From assembly GCF_003610775.1 (NCBI RefSeq), contig NZ_RAQO01000006.1:406001-470000 (forward strand): a stretch of DNA of 64,000 nt, in the 5' to 3' direction. The DNA is from Alginatibacterium sediminis (GTDB lineage Bacteria > Pseudomonadota > Gammaproteobacteria > Enterobacterales > Celerinatantimonadaceae). Each line of letters starts with the position of its first letter. Position 1 is the stretch's first letter. The position numbers were made by a program, and so were the translations under genes. Positions 8,648 to 17,327 of this stretch are shown here, one piece after another. Below the pieces are notes generated by a model. That model was not told where the DNA came from. It searched no databases and saw nothing but the letters and a program-made list of their open reading frames with translations.

Positions 8648-10798
8648 ATGAGCTACCAACCATTACTGATTAGTTTTGAAGAAGCCGCAGAATTGCGCAA
8701 ACATTTAGGGCAAGATTCGCTAATCGGCAACTCATTGGCGCTAGAAATTGCAGCCCTAGAAGCGTATATGCCTATTGGAATTGAAATTCCTGGGCATGGT
8801 GAAGCGGGTGGTTATGAGCATAACCGTCATAAGCAAAATTACATTCATTTGGACTTAGCGGGTCGTTTGTACTTAATCACCGAAGAGCCTCGCTATTTGG
8901 CTTATGCTCAACAAATGTTACTTGAGTATGCTCGTGTTTATCCGACTTTAGAGCTTAATACCAGTCGCGATTCCAACCCTCCGGGCCGTCTATTTCATCA
9001 AACATTGAATGAAAATATGTGGATGCTATATGCATCTTGCGCCTATTCATGTATTCGTCATACCTTCGATGAATCGCAGCGCAATGCGATTGAGAACGAC
9101 TTGTTTAAGTTGATGATCGAGTTGTTCGTTGATGTATATGCAGAAGACTTTGATATTGTTCACAATCACGGTTTGTGGGCAGTTGCTGGTGTTGGTGTTT
9201 GTGGTTATGCCATACAAGACCAAGCCAGTGTCGACAAGGCGCTTTATGGCCTTAAGGGCGACAGTGTTAGTGGTGGATTTATTGCGCAACTGACGCAACT
9301 GTTCTCTCCTGATGGGTATTACATGGAAGGCCCTTACTACCATCGTTTCTCGCTGCGTCCAATTTATCTATTCGCTGAGGCTATCGAGCGTCGCCAGCCA
9401 GAAATCGGTATCTATGAGCTTAAAGACCAAGTCATTAAAACCACGACCTACGCAGTGATGTCGACTGCGTTCCCAAATGGTGTGCTGCCGGCGCTAAATG
9501 ATTCATCGAAGTCGATTGATATCCGAGATGAGGGCGTCGTGATTGCAACCAATGTTTGCTTTAAGCGCTACAGCCAAGACGTGAATCTGTTAGCGATGGC
9601 CAAACATCAAAACAAAGTTTGGGTTCACAGCAGTGGAGCAGGCCTTTCCGACGCGGTTGCTGCGCAAGCCGATATTCCTGGATTCAACTGGGGAAGCTTG
9701 TCCTTAACCGATGGTCCGCAAGGCGAACGTGGCGGCGTTTCAATTTTGCGTCACCGCGATGCAAAATCAGATGACAGTATGGCATTGCTATGGTTTGGAC
9801 AGCACGGTAGCGATCATAAATTGCATTCAGCTTTGGATCATGGTCACTTTGATGGTTTGCATTTAAGCCTGTTTAATCGTGGGCAAGAATTTACTCAAGA
9901 TTACGGCTATGGGCGTTGGGTAAATATTGAGCCGAAGTTTGGGGGACGTTACATTCCTCAAAATAAGAGTTATGCGAAGCAAACGATTGCTCACAACACG
10001 GTTGTTGTTGATCAAATGTCACAGAACAAGGGCGATACTGCCACTGCAGAAGCGCGTTGGGGTGAGAAACACTTCTTTGTTACTGATGATACAGAGTTGC
10101 AGGCTATGAGTGCCCGGGTTCAAAACTATTACGATGGGGTTAACCAACAACGCTCAGTGGTAATGTTTGAATTACCTGGTTTTACAAAGCCTTTGGTGCT
10201 GGATGTTTTCAAACTCACGAGTGAAAGTGAGCATTGCTATGATTACCCGGTTCATTTTAAGGGCCAAATCATTCGCACCGACTTTGACTATCAGCAGGAG
10301 TCGGTTCTGAACCCACTTGGAGATGCGCAAGGTTATCAACACCTTTGGAAAGTCGCCAGTGGTAGCGTTAAAGACTCAAGCTTAGTGTCGTGGTTGATGG
10401 GTGATAGCTATTACTCATTAGTTAGCAGCGCAGCGAAGGATAGTGAAGTTATCTTTGCTCGCATTGGCGCCAATGATCCTGACTTCAATTTACGTAGCGA
10501 GCCAGTTCTTATATTGCGTCAACGCGGTAAGAACCAAGTGTTTGCAAATGTATTTGAAACTCATGGATACTTTAATGAAGCCATTGAAGCCAGTACAGAC
10601 GCGCGCGGACAAGTTGAATCGGTCAGCGTGTTGCATAGCGATGATTATGCAACCTTAGTTGAACTGCAACTGACCAACAGCCGTGTTGTTATGGTTGCTG
10701 TATCCAATCAAGATGGTGACGCGGTTAATGCTGATCACCAGCTAACTGTTAATGGACAAAAGTATCAGTGGCTGGGGCCAGTTAAAGTTTTCGCTTAG
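8648..10798 (+). CDS. PL17 oligoalginate lyase, copy 2 (cytoplasmic)
   Basis: The 716-residue protein starts three bases after copy 1 and is clearly its paralogue along the whole length: IPGHGEAGGYEHN, HNHGLW (Asn173/His174), GYYMEGPYYHRF, HGHFD (398-402), YGYGRWVNIEPKFGGRY, KQTIAHN. It also lacks a signal peptide. It differs by about ten extra residues (SDHKLHSALD region) just before HGHFD, next to the active site, and by a longer segment after KVWVHSS. Tandem non-identical copies suggest a division of labour, for example mannuronate versus guluronate ends or different oligomer lengths; the sequence alone cannot tell which. Confidence 0.92.
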   Translation: MSYQPLLISFEEAAELRKHLGQDSLIGNSLALEIAALEAYMPIGIEIPGHGEAGGYEHNRHKQNYIHLDLAGRLYLITEEPRYLAYAQQMLLEYARVYPTLELNTSRDSNPPGRLFHQTLNENMWMLYASCAYSCIRHTFDESQRNAIENDLFKLMIELFVDVYAEDFDIVHNHGLWAVAGVGVCGYAIQDQASVDKALYGLKGDSVSGGFIAQLTQLFSPDGYYMEGPYYHRFSLRPIYLFAEAIERRQPEIGIYELKDQVIKTTTYAVMSTAFPNGVLPALNDSSKSIDIRDEGVVIATNVCFKRYSQDVNLLAMAKHQNKVWVHSSGAGLSDAVAAQADIPGFNWGSLSLTDGPQGERGGVSILRHRDAKSDDSMALLWFGQHGSDHKLHSALDHGHFDGLHLSLFNRGQEFTQDYGYGRWVNIEPKFGGRYIPQNKSYAKQTIAHNTVVVDQMSQNKGDTATAEARWGEKHFFVTDDTELQAMSARVQNYYDGVNQQRSVVMFELPGFTKPLVLDVFKLTSESEHCYDYPVHFKGQIIRTDFDYQQESVLNPLGDAQGYQHLWKVASGSVKDSSLVSWLMGDSYYSLVSSAAKDSEVIFARIGANDPDFNLRSEPVLILRQRGKNQVFANVFETHGYFNEAIEASTDARGQVESVSVLHSDDYATLVELQLTNSRVVMVAVSNQDGDAVNADHQLTVNGQKYQWLGPVKVFA

Positions 10799-10820
10799 CT
10801 TTAGTTTTTACCTCAGTTTT

Positions 10821-10844
10821 AGCCTCGCACTTGCGAGGCTTTTT
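10821..10844 (+). terminator. rho-independent terminator after PL17 pair
   Basis: A GC-rich stem (AGCCTCGCA / TGCGAGGCT) with a tiny loop is followed by five T residues. It lies between the second lyase and the downstream symporter, so it may act as an attenuator that lowers symporter expression relative to the lyases. Confidence 0.8.
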
Positions 10845-10874
10845 AGTTTCAGTTGATTCGCCATTAGGAGAAGC

Positions 10875-12623
10875 ATGCATAGCATCGACTTATGGGTTGT
10901 AGCTGCTTATTTTGTATTTGTTATAGGTGCAGCAATAACCTTTAAACGGTTTGCTACGGACAGTGGACAATATATTAAAGGTGGTGGAGCCATGATGTGG
11001 TGGATGGCTGGAGCCACCGCATTTATGACGCAGTTCAGTGCTTGGACTTTCACTGGGGCCGCTGCCAAAGCCTACGAAGATGGATTCCCTGTGTTGATGT
11101 TGTTTTGGGGAAACGCACTTGGCTTCTTTATTGCGGCCTGGTTTTTTGCTGAGCGTTTTCGCAAATTACGTGTCGACACGCCTATGGATGTCATACGCCA
11201 ACGTTTTGGACTGGTATCAGAGCAAATCTATACCTGGTTACAGTTCCCTCTCACCACACTTTCGGCTGCTATATGGCTTAATGGCCTGGCTATTTTTGTA
11301 GCAGCGGTCTTTCAAATAGAGTTAAGCCATACCATTATCGGTGTTGGGGTATTGGTGACTTTTATTGCGGTTAGCGGCGGTTCATGGACGGTCTCTGCAA
11401 CTAATGTAATTCAGTTAATTTTGTTGATGGCCATTACCATGACCATAGGTATTGTCGCACTAATCGGTGCTGGCGGGCCGATAGAGCTTGCGCGTAATTT
11501 TCCTGCACCAAGCCTTGCCGGTAATAATGTTAGTTACCCTCAGATCTTTATCCTCTGGGGAGCGGTTGTGTTGACCAAACAGAGTATTAGCACCAACAAC
11601 GCTATGAGCTGTTATCGTTTTTTAGTGACCACGAATGAGCGCGAAGCCAAAAAAGCTGCGTTTATTACGGGATTAATGTTCTTGATTGGGCCGGTTTTGT
11701 GGTTTGTCCCACCCTGGGTGAGCGCCACTATGAACATAGACTTAGCGAGCCTTTATCCCAATTTAGGTAGCGAAGCAAACAACGCTGCTTACCTCTATTT
11801 TGTCGACACCTTTATGCCCGCCGGTGTCCTAGGCTTAGTGCTAGCGGCAATGATTGCAGCCACCATTTCACCGATGACAACCGCCTTGAATCGTAATGCC
11901 GGTATATTTGTTCGCAATGTTTATCAAGTGTTTTGGACTAACAGTGAAGACGAAAAACGCAAAATGTGGGTAGCAAAAGCGGCGACGTTGGTGAACGGTA
12001 TACTCGCAACTGCGGCAGCTTTGTTCTTTGCAAGCCTTGAAAGTGTCGGTTTTTTTGATTTAATGATGCTTTTTGGAGCGCTACTGCAAGTGCCCTTAGC
12101 AATACCGGCGCTTCTCGCTGTTGTGGTGCTAAAAACGCCCGATTGGTCTGGCTGGGCAACCTTGGTGGTTGGCTTGCTGGTGTCGTGTATTGTTCATTTT
12201 GGGTTTGATGTCAGTTGGTATAGCTTTTGGTTTGAGACTGAGTTACTCACGGCTCGGGAGCAAGTTGACTTGAAAGTTATTACCGCTTTGTTATTGCAAG
12301 TGTTGGTGACGGGGGGATTTTTCTTAAGCACCCAACTGTTCTATAAAGAGCCGAAATCGAAGCGCCGCTTAAGTTTGAATCAATTTGAAAGCAATATGTT
12401 GACGCCTATTTCTTTGGAGGAGCAAGCGACAGTTGACGGGCGTCAAAATCAATACTTAGCCCGCATGGTACGCATGCTTAGTGCTTGTTGTTTATTGCTA
12501 ACCTTGGGGTGCGATAGCATACGTGATGCGCTTATCTTTGTGGCAATTTCAACCTTGATGCTGCTCGCAAGTTTGGTGCTATCAAAGAAAGAAACCTCCG
12601 CGAAGCTTGAAATCGCCCATTAG
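10875..12623 (+). CDS. sodium:solute symporter (SSS family), second alginate-cluster importer
   Basis: The 582-residue protein is paralogous to the symporter at 4408-6171: YIKGGGAMMWWMAGATAFMTQFSAWTFTGAAAKA in place of the matching region there, GGSWTVSATNVIQL, and SPMTTALNRNAGIFVRNVY. The C-terminal hydrophilic loop and two last helices are also shared. AGGAG precedes the ATG. It follows the lyases on the same strand after a terminator-like hairpin. Two divergent symporters around two lyases suggest different oligomer preferences. It converges on the BamA-like gene at 12708. Confidence 0.88.
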   Translation: MHSIDLWVVAAYFVFVIGAAITFKRFATDSGQYIKGGGAMMWWMAGATAFMTQFSAWTFTGAAAKAYEDGFPVLMLFWGNALGFFIAAWFFAERFRKLRVDTPMDVIRQRFGLVSEQIYTWLQFPLTTLSAAIWLNGLAIFVAAVFQIELSHTIIGVGVLVTFIAVSGGSWTVSATNVIQLILLMAITMTIGIVALIGAGGPIELARNFPAPSLAGNNVSYPQIFILWGAVVLTKQSISTNNAMSCYRFLVTTNEREAKKAAFITGLMFLIGPVLWFVPPWVSATMNIDLASLYPNLGSEANNAAYLYFVDTFMPAGVLGLVLAAMIAATISPMTTALNRNAGIFVRNVYQVFWTNSEDEKRKMWVAKAATLVNGILATAAALFFASLESVGFFDLMMLFGALLQVPLAIPALLAVVVLKTPDWSGWATLVVGLLVSCIVHFGFDVSWYSFWFETELLTAREQVDLKVITALLLQVLVTGGFFLSTQLFYKEPKSKRRLSLNQFESNMLTPISLEEQATVDGRQNQYLARMVRMLSACCLLLTLGCDSIRDALIFVAISTLMLLASLVLSKKETSAKLEIAH

Positions 12624-12707
12624 TATTGGAATATCTACCGTCCTATCGATAACTAAATGTTCAGGATTGGGCGGTAGAGTTCACCAGCCGAGATTCAATA
12701 CCAGTGA

Positions 12708-13826
12708 TTACCAGGCGCTGCCGAATTGAATGTTCAGCGTCCATTCTTCAGGGCCTTTAGCAATATCAACACCAGTGCGTAATCCAAGTTGCCTTGCGAT
12801 TAGATAACGAACACCAACACCCTGGCTATAGAGTGGTTCAGCATTTTTAAAGCGCTGTTCAGGCAGGTCTTGGTAGCCTATGCCAGCAAATGCTAAAACA
12901 GTCCAGCGAGTATTAATATCGTAACTCACTTGTGCCTCTGCCAATGCGACCGCATCACCTTGGTAACGCATCGCAGGCATACCGCGCATATCAATATAGG
13001 GCTTCGCATAGAAGGGTGCTCCGTCGGAAGCAGCTTTATAGTCCGCTCTAAGTGCCAATCCCCAGTTTTTGGCTAGACGTTGATAGTTTTGTACGAAAGC
13101 GTGTTCACTGTGATAGTCGAAGTCGCCACCGAGATTTGGTGAAAACCGTTTAGCCTGCAGCCGAGCAAAGGTACCAGAACGGGCAGAGAACAAATGGTCG
13201 CGAGAGTCATAACTGAGTTTGACACCTAGACCCGCATCATTGCTTACTAGTTCGTCTATTCTGGTATTAGCGTCAAATTCAAGCTTTGTTGTAGAGCTCA
13301 TAAATGAGTAGTCTGCCCCCAGAAACCAAGGGCTATCACCTAATCGGAAGTCGATATCTTGGAAGAAATAATTACCCGCAATATTTAGTGGTATTGCAAG
13401 TGAGCTTGAGGGCTCATAGAAGTTTAGATTAATATCAGCATGGAAGAGCCCACCCAAATAGCGGATGTGATCGTCCTTCCAGTTGCCAGAATGAAATCCA
13501 CCATAGATTTTAGTGCCATTACTAGTCGCTGCTCCTACTAATCCACTGACACTAAGCGGAATACCTTCGACCGACTCAGGATCTTGTTTTCGGGCTTGTT
13601 TTTGCTCGTCAGTCTCGTGAAAAAACATTAGGGCTGCACCGCCACCCACTCCCACTGCAGGTTCGGTGATAACAAAAGGTATGGGCAAGAATCCTGTCGC
13701 GTTATCCAAAACCCATTGACTAAGATCGAGTTGTCCATCATTAGGGTCAAAGAAATTGGCATGGCTTGGAGCATGCAGGCCGGAAGCAATCGTTAAACTG
13801 ATGATTGAAAGAGGTATTTTTTTCAC
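12708..13826 (-). CDS. BamA/TamA-like outer-membrane barrel (surface antigen D15 family)
   Basis: The frame starts with GTG (AAAGG upstream) and encodes 372 residues: a signal peptide (to about SHA at residue 23), a short N-terminal segment with GGGAALMF, then alternating beta-strand patterns to a C-terminal GVDIAKGPEEWTLNIQFGSAW. RTGVDIAKGPEEW is typical of the last strands of D15-type barrels. No POTRA domain is visible, so it is not BamA itself. Its function is unknown. Export or surface assembly is possible. It is followed upstream by two other minus-strand envelope genes. Confidence 0.75.
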   Translation of the reverse strand: MKKIPLSIISLTIASGLHAPSHANFFDPNDGQLDLSQWVLDNATGFLPIPFVITEPAVGVGGGAALMFFHETDEQKQARKQDPESVEGIPLSVSGLVGAATSNGTKIYGGFHSGNWKDDHIRYLGGLFHADINLNFYEPSSSLAIPLNIAGNYFFQDIDFRLGDSPWFLGADYSFMSSTTKLEFDANTRIDELVSNDAGLGVKLSYDSRDHLFSARSGTFARLQAKRFSPNLGGDFDYHSEHAFVQNYQRLAKNWGLALRADYKAASDGAPFYAKPYIDMRGMPAMRYQGDAVALAEAQVSYDINTRWTVLAFAGIGYQDLPEQRFKNAEPLYSQGVGVRYLIARQLGLRTGVDIAKGPEEWTLNIQFGSAW

Positions 13827-13874
13827 GTTGCGGCCTTTAAGCGAGTGTAAGATTTTAATAATTAGTGAGTACCA

Positions 13875-14261
13875 TTAATTGTAGAACAGTTCATCACTAA
13901 AGCTGTCATCTATAGCGTCTTCTATTATTGCATCTTCGATTAACGCATCTGCAATTATTTCTTGTTCGATATCATCTTCAATTAAACCGTATTCAAGGTC
14001 ATCAAAAGCGCGTTTACAGCGCTCTTCATTTACTGCGCCTTGCACTAAGCCATCAATTGCGCCTGCAGCAGCTCCAATAGCTGCGCCGCGGCTTGCGCCC
14101 TGTTTTCCGTCAGCAATAGCGCCAATACCGCCACCTACAACACTGCCGACAATAGCGCCATCAATCATTTCTCCGACGCTGTCGTTACAAACGGCTAGGG
14201 CTTGAGTTATAGCGGCGCTGTTACCAAATACAGCAATCAAAAATAGAGTTTTTGCGTTCAT
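13875..14261 (-). CDS. glycine-zipper protein with acidic C-terminal tail
   Basis: The 128-residue protein has a signal peptide (cleavage after about ALA), a glycine-zipper segment (IVGSVVGGGIGAIADGKQGASRG in two pieces plus AAIGAAAGAIDGLVQGAV, residues about 35-78), and an unusual acidic, repetitive end with EDDIEQEIIADALIEDA then IIEDAIDDSF. GAGAG precedes the start. Glycine-zipper proteins insert in or pack against membranes. I recognise no closer family. It lies between two outer-membrane barrel genes on the same strand. Confidence 0.65.
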   Translation of the reverse strand: MNAKTLFLIAVFGNSAAITQALAVCNDSVGEMIDGAIVGSVVGGGIGAIADGKQGASRGAAIGAAAGAIDGLVQGAVNEERCKRAFDDLEYGLIEDDIEQEIIADALIEDAIIEDAIDDSFSDELFYN

Positions 14262-14287
14262 GTTATTCTCTCATTAAATGTTTAGGC

Positions 14288-14310
14288 TAGGCCTCAGATT
14301 TAGAGGCCTA
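14288..14310 (-). terminator. hairpin downstream of the small barrel-upstream gene pair
   Basis: A perfect TAGGCCTC/GAGGCCTA stem with a seven-base loop lies just past the stop of the barrel gene at 14318. There is no strong T-run, so termination is plausible but not certain. Confidence 0.5.
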
Positions 14311-14317
14311 TTCAAAA

Positions 14318-14974
14318 TCAGAAGTAATAGTTGGCTTGGATCCAAGCAACGGTATCTTCTGGTTGGTTTCCATATTTGGCGGTGTATTCGATCTTCGCAC
14401 CAACTGAAACCTTGTCAGCAACCATGAGGCCGCCGCCTACTTCAACTTGATTGATAAACTGCTTATTTTTTACGTGATAAGTCGTTTTTGGATTTGCGTA
14501 TACCCAGTGACCGTCATCAAAGCCGTACATCGCATACACACCGGCTTGAGCCAAAGTAGAATTTGCTCCTTTGGCTTTAGTGTCGGTGTAACCTAGTGAA
14601 GCCATTGGAAATATCGAAATATTATCAGTGACTTGGAACTTATAAATCATTCCGGCTAAAGCTGTGGTACTGTTTTTATCGCCAAGTACGTCAACCGAGT
14701 AGCCTAATCCGTCGGTCACATGGAAGTAACGACCACGGTAGTTAACATCGCCTTTCTTGTTGTCTGCACCTAGGTCTAGCTGAAAGATGTTTGCGCCAAG
14801 GCCCATCATGCCATTGAGCTGTGTAGTGTCTTTACTTGCGCTAACACCTAGCGTAGAGAAACTAGCGGTAGGGTCGCCATAATTGACTTCCTCTTGCGCC
14901 GCTGGAGTGGTGTCGGCCGCAAATGCGCCAGTTGAAGCGAGGGCTAAAAGTAGTGCCAAAGTAGATTTTTTCAT
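14318..14974 (-). CDS. small outer-membrane beta-barrel protein
   Basis: The start at 14974 gives a signal peptide (MKKSTLALLLALASTGAFAA) and 218 residues in total. The mature part shows alternating hydrophobic strands and ends in WIQANYYF, with the terminal aromatic residue expected for BAM-dependent insertion. I do not recognise a named family. The position between kdgM and the lyases hints at carbohydrate passage, but the sequence does not look like KdgM. The function is not assigned. Confidence 0.7.
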   Translation of the reverse strand: MKKSTLALLLALASTGAFAADTTPAAQEEVNYGDPTASFSTLGVSASKDTTQLNGMMGLGANIFQLDLGADNKKGDVNYRGRYFHVTDGLGYSVDVLGDKNSTTALAGMIYKFQVTDNISIFPMASLGYTDTKAKGANSTLAQAGVYAMYGFDDGHWVYANPKTTYHVKNKQFINQVEVGGGLMVADKVSVGAKIEYTAKYGNQPEDTVAWIQANYYF

Positions 14975-15167
14975 GTGATGCTCGATGTGTTTGATTAACT
15001 TGTCGCTATTATCGAGCAAATGAATAAATAGGTTTAATTAGTTAGTATCACATATTCGAATACATCGGAAACTATGTTCAATTTTAAGCACTAGCTTAGT
15101 TACAAATGTGCTTTACTATATTAGAGAGCTTATACCTAAATGGGCAATGCAAGGGACGCAATCGGCA

Positions 15168-16103
15168 ATGAAGTTGTATCGAAACGTGAGCTTTAGGCTC
15201 TTAACTTTTATCTACGCTGGATTAAGCGTAATTGCTTTTTCTATGGGCGCACATGCGGCGTCAACCCATCAGGAGCTAGCTTCTTCGGCTTCGATACTTG
15301 TTGATCTTAGTACCAATCAAGTGCTGCATGCGCAAAATGAAAATCAAGTGATGCCAATTGCTTCGGTTACTAAATTGATGACGGCGTACGTGGTGTTAGA
15401 TGCCGGTTTAGATTTAGATGAGCAACTTGAAGTCACCATCAAACAAGCATTTTTAACACAGCAGGTTTTCTCGCGAGTACGCTTGGGTAGCAGCATGTCA
15501 CGTCGTGAGCTGTTGTTGTTGGCTTTAATGTCGTCGGAAAACCGCGCTGCGGCTACTTTGGCCCATCATTATCCTCAAGGCTATTGGGCCTTTATTCAAG
15601 ATATGAATAAAACTGCCAAAAAATTGGGCATGCATCGTAGTCATTTTGTAGAACCGACCGGGCTATCTTCAGAAAATGTATCAACTGCCTCTGACTTAGT
15701 TCGCTTACTTAAGGCCAGCAAGAAGTACCCTTTACTTGGTGAGCTAAGTACAACCCAATCGCATCAAGCGCAATTCAGCAAACCACGCTATAGCCTAGGC
15801 TTTGGTAATACTAATCGTTTGGTTTCCAGAGACAGCTGGGACATTGCTTTAAGTAAAACAGGATTTACCAATGATGCTGGCCGGTGCTTGGTTATGCGTA
15901 CAGAAATGGCTAATCGACAGGTGGCATTTGTGGCCTTAGATTCCTTTGGTAAGTACACACATATGGAAGATGCTAAACGTTTAAAATCATGGTTAGAAAC
16001 TGGGAAGGTGAGTCAACTGCCTCAGACGGCTAAAGATTACAAATATCAGCGACGTCAAGACTATCAAGCCCAAGTGCTAGCACGAATTTCCATCAAACCT
16101 TAA
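15168..16103 (+). CDS. pbpG: D-alanyl-D-alanine endopeptidase (penicillin-binding protein 7)
   Basis: This serine peptidase family S11 protein has all three active-site motifs: SVTK (SxxK), SSEN (SxN) and KTG. The flanking text (PIASVTKLMTAYVVLDAGL, LLLALMSSENRAAATLAHHYP, FVEPTGLS, SKTGFTNDAGRCLVMRT) matches E. coli PbpG closely. The start at 15168 gives 311 residues (E. coli has 310) and a signal peptide. Earlier in-frame starts at 15147 and 15108 are less well placed. The enzyme cuts D-Ala-meso-DAP cross-links in peptidoglycan in the periplasm. It stands alone between alginate-related genes. Confidence 0.93.
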   Translation: MKLYRNVSFRLLTFIYAGLSVIAFSMGAHAASTHQELASSASILVDLSTNQVLHAQNENQVMPIASVTKLMTAYVVLDAGLDLDEQLEVTIKQAFLTQQVFSRVRLGSSMSRRELLLLALMSSENRAAATLAHHYPQGYWAFIQDMNKTAKKLGMHRSHFVEPTGLSSENVSTASDLVRLLKASKKYPLLGELSTTQSHQAQFSKPRYSLGFGNTNRLVSRDSWDIALSKTGFTNDAGRCLVMRTEMANRQVAFVALDSFGKYTHMEDAKRLKSWLETGKVSQLPQTAKDYKYQRRQDYQAQVLARISIKP

Positions 16104-16241
16104 GACACTGAACTTTAATGATAATGTTTGATAGCAGTGGCGAATTTAACTGATCATCAGCGCATATTGTTGCGCTAGAGTTCATTGTTCTGATCCTTTT
16201 TCCCAACCTTTAGGCACACCGTGGAGGGAAATTCAGGCAAT

Positions 16242-16268
16242 AAAAAGGGCTTACTTTCGCGAGCCCTA
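16242..16268 (-). terminator. rho-independent terminator of the GntR gene
   Basis: Read on the minus strand, AGGGCT and AGCCCT form a stem around a ten-base loop, followed by TTTTTATT. It lies 21 bp past the GntR regulator stop codon. Confidence 0.75.
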
Positions 16269-16288
16269 AGTGTGCTTCAAACTAAAGA

Positions 16289-17011
16289 TTAAGCAGCATG
16301 TTCATCCGGTAAACGGTGATTACTATCATTAAGTAGATCTAAGTTCGCTTGGCGGGCTTTAACACTATCCCCAGCCATAATCGCTTCGTAGATAGCTTTG
16401 TGTTCTTCGATGCAGGTTCCACCTTCTTTGGAAGAATGCTCAATAAACCCTAAAAAGATAGTTCTTAGTACATTTGCAAACGGCAAGAAAAAGCTGTTGC
16501 CTGTCGACAAGTAAATTTGACGATGAAACTCTAAGTCAATTGTAGACCACTGATTTTCTTGGTCTATTCCCGATGCAATGTTGCTCATGGTTTGGAAAAT
16601 GCCAGACAAAGCCATACGCTGCTCGACACTTGCATGGCGGGCGGCAAGCGCTGCGGCTTCAGGCTCAATAGCACGACGTAATGATAAAAACTCCCAATAG
16701 ATTTTATCAGTGTTATCGATACCAACCATCCAGTCGATCAATTGTGCATCGAGTAAATTCCAGTGCTCACGTTGACGTACGCGCGTGCCGATTTTCGGCT
16801 TAGACTCGAGCAGACCTTTAGAGTTTAGCAGTTTGATTGCTTCTCTAAGTGCGGTTCGGCTGACACCGAATTGCTCACACAAATCCATTTCGGATGGAAT
16901 TATGCCATCCTCGGGAAGGTCTCCAGAGAGAATTTTTCTAGCTATTGCACGTGCGACTTGCAGATGCAGGCTACGCGAAGAGCCTTCTATTGATTTAAAA
17001 GCCTTGCTCAT
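16289..17011 (-). CDS. GntR/FadR-family regulator with FCD domain, probable alginate-use repressor
   Basis: The 240-residue protein has an N-terminal GntR winged helix (residues about 10-78: IPSEMDLCEQFGVSRTALRE, then LLESKPKIGTRVRQ) and a C-terminal all-helical FCD ligand domain (about 95-225) with the metal-site pattern DLEFHRQIYLSTGN and EEHKAIYEAIMAG. FadR-type regulators of this sort usually repress uronate catabolism and are released by a pathway intermediate such as KDG. It lies next to kdgM, and palindromes close to TTGTAATACAA precede the symporter, lyase and porin genes. It is the only DNA-binding protein in this region, so I infer it binds them. Confidence 0.85.
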   Translation of the reverse strand: MSKAFKSIEGSSRSLHLQVARAIARKILSGDLPEDGIIPSEMDLCEQFGVSRTALREAIKLLNSKGLLESKPKIGTRVRQREHWNLLDAQLIDWMVGIDNTDKIYWEFLSLRRAIEPEAAALAARHASVEQRMALSGIFQTMSNIASGIDQENQWSTIDLEFHRQIYLSTGNSFFLPFANVLRTIFLGFIEHSSKEGGTCIEEHKAIYEAIMAGDSVKARQANLDLLNDSNHRLPDEHAA

Positions 17012-17327
17012 ACAAATCCTTAAATACTACTTAATTATTTAAAATTGTACCCTGAAAGTTATAGGAACGATAGCGGAAATTCTAATGCTAGGTACTATGA
17101 GTTCACAGTTTTACATGAAAAATGCTCAGGAATTGTGCTTTGCTTGGATGAGTAGGTAGATTTTTAATACGGTACAAGGCATGTCATAGCGCTATTGATT
17201 GGTAAATAAAGCCTATTTTGAAACAATGAGCTAGTGAGCAGTAATAATTTAGCTAGCATTTGCGATTAGAATGGGTATGGGGCAGGATAAACAATAAGCG
17301 CTCCGTAGAGCGCTTATTGTCTGATAA
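17012..17327. other. gene-free stretch between kdgM and the GntR gene
   Basis: These 316 bp hold no convincing reading frame on either strand. The left end is the upstream region of the GntR gene, and the right end holds the hairpin terminator of kdgM (17293-17318). No copy of the TTGTAATACAA motif was found in it, so the regulator is not obviously autoregulated through that site. Confidence 0.5.
17293..17318. terminator. hairpin after kdgM
   Basis: A perfect 11-base stem (AATAAGCGCTC / GAGCGCTTATT) with a CGTA loop lies 9 bp past the kdgM stop codon. The T-run is short, but the stem is strong. Confidence 0.7.

Noticed and set aside
11938..12159. Minus-strand frame inside the second symporter
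   Set aside because: It is an antisense shadow of a well-supported gene.
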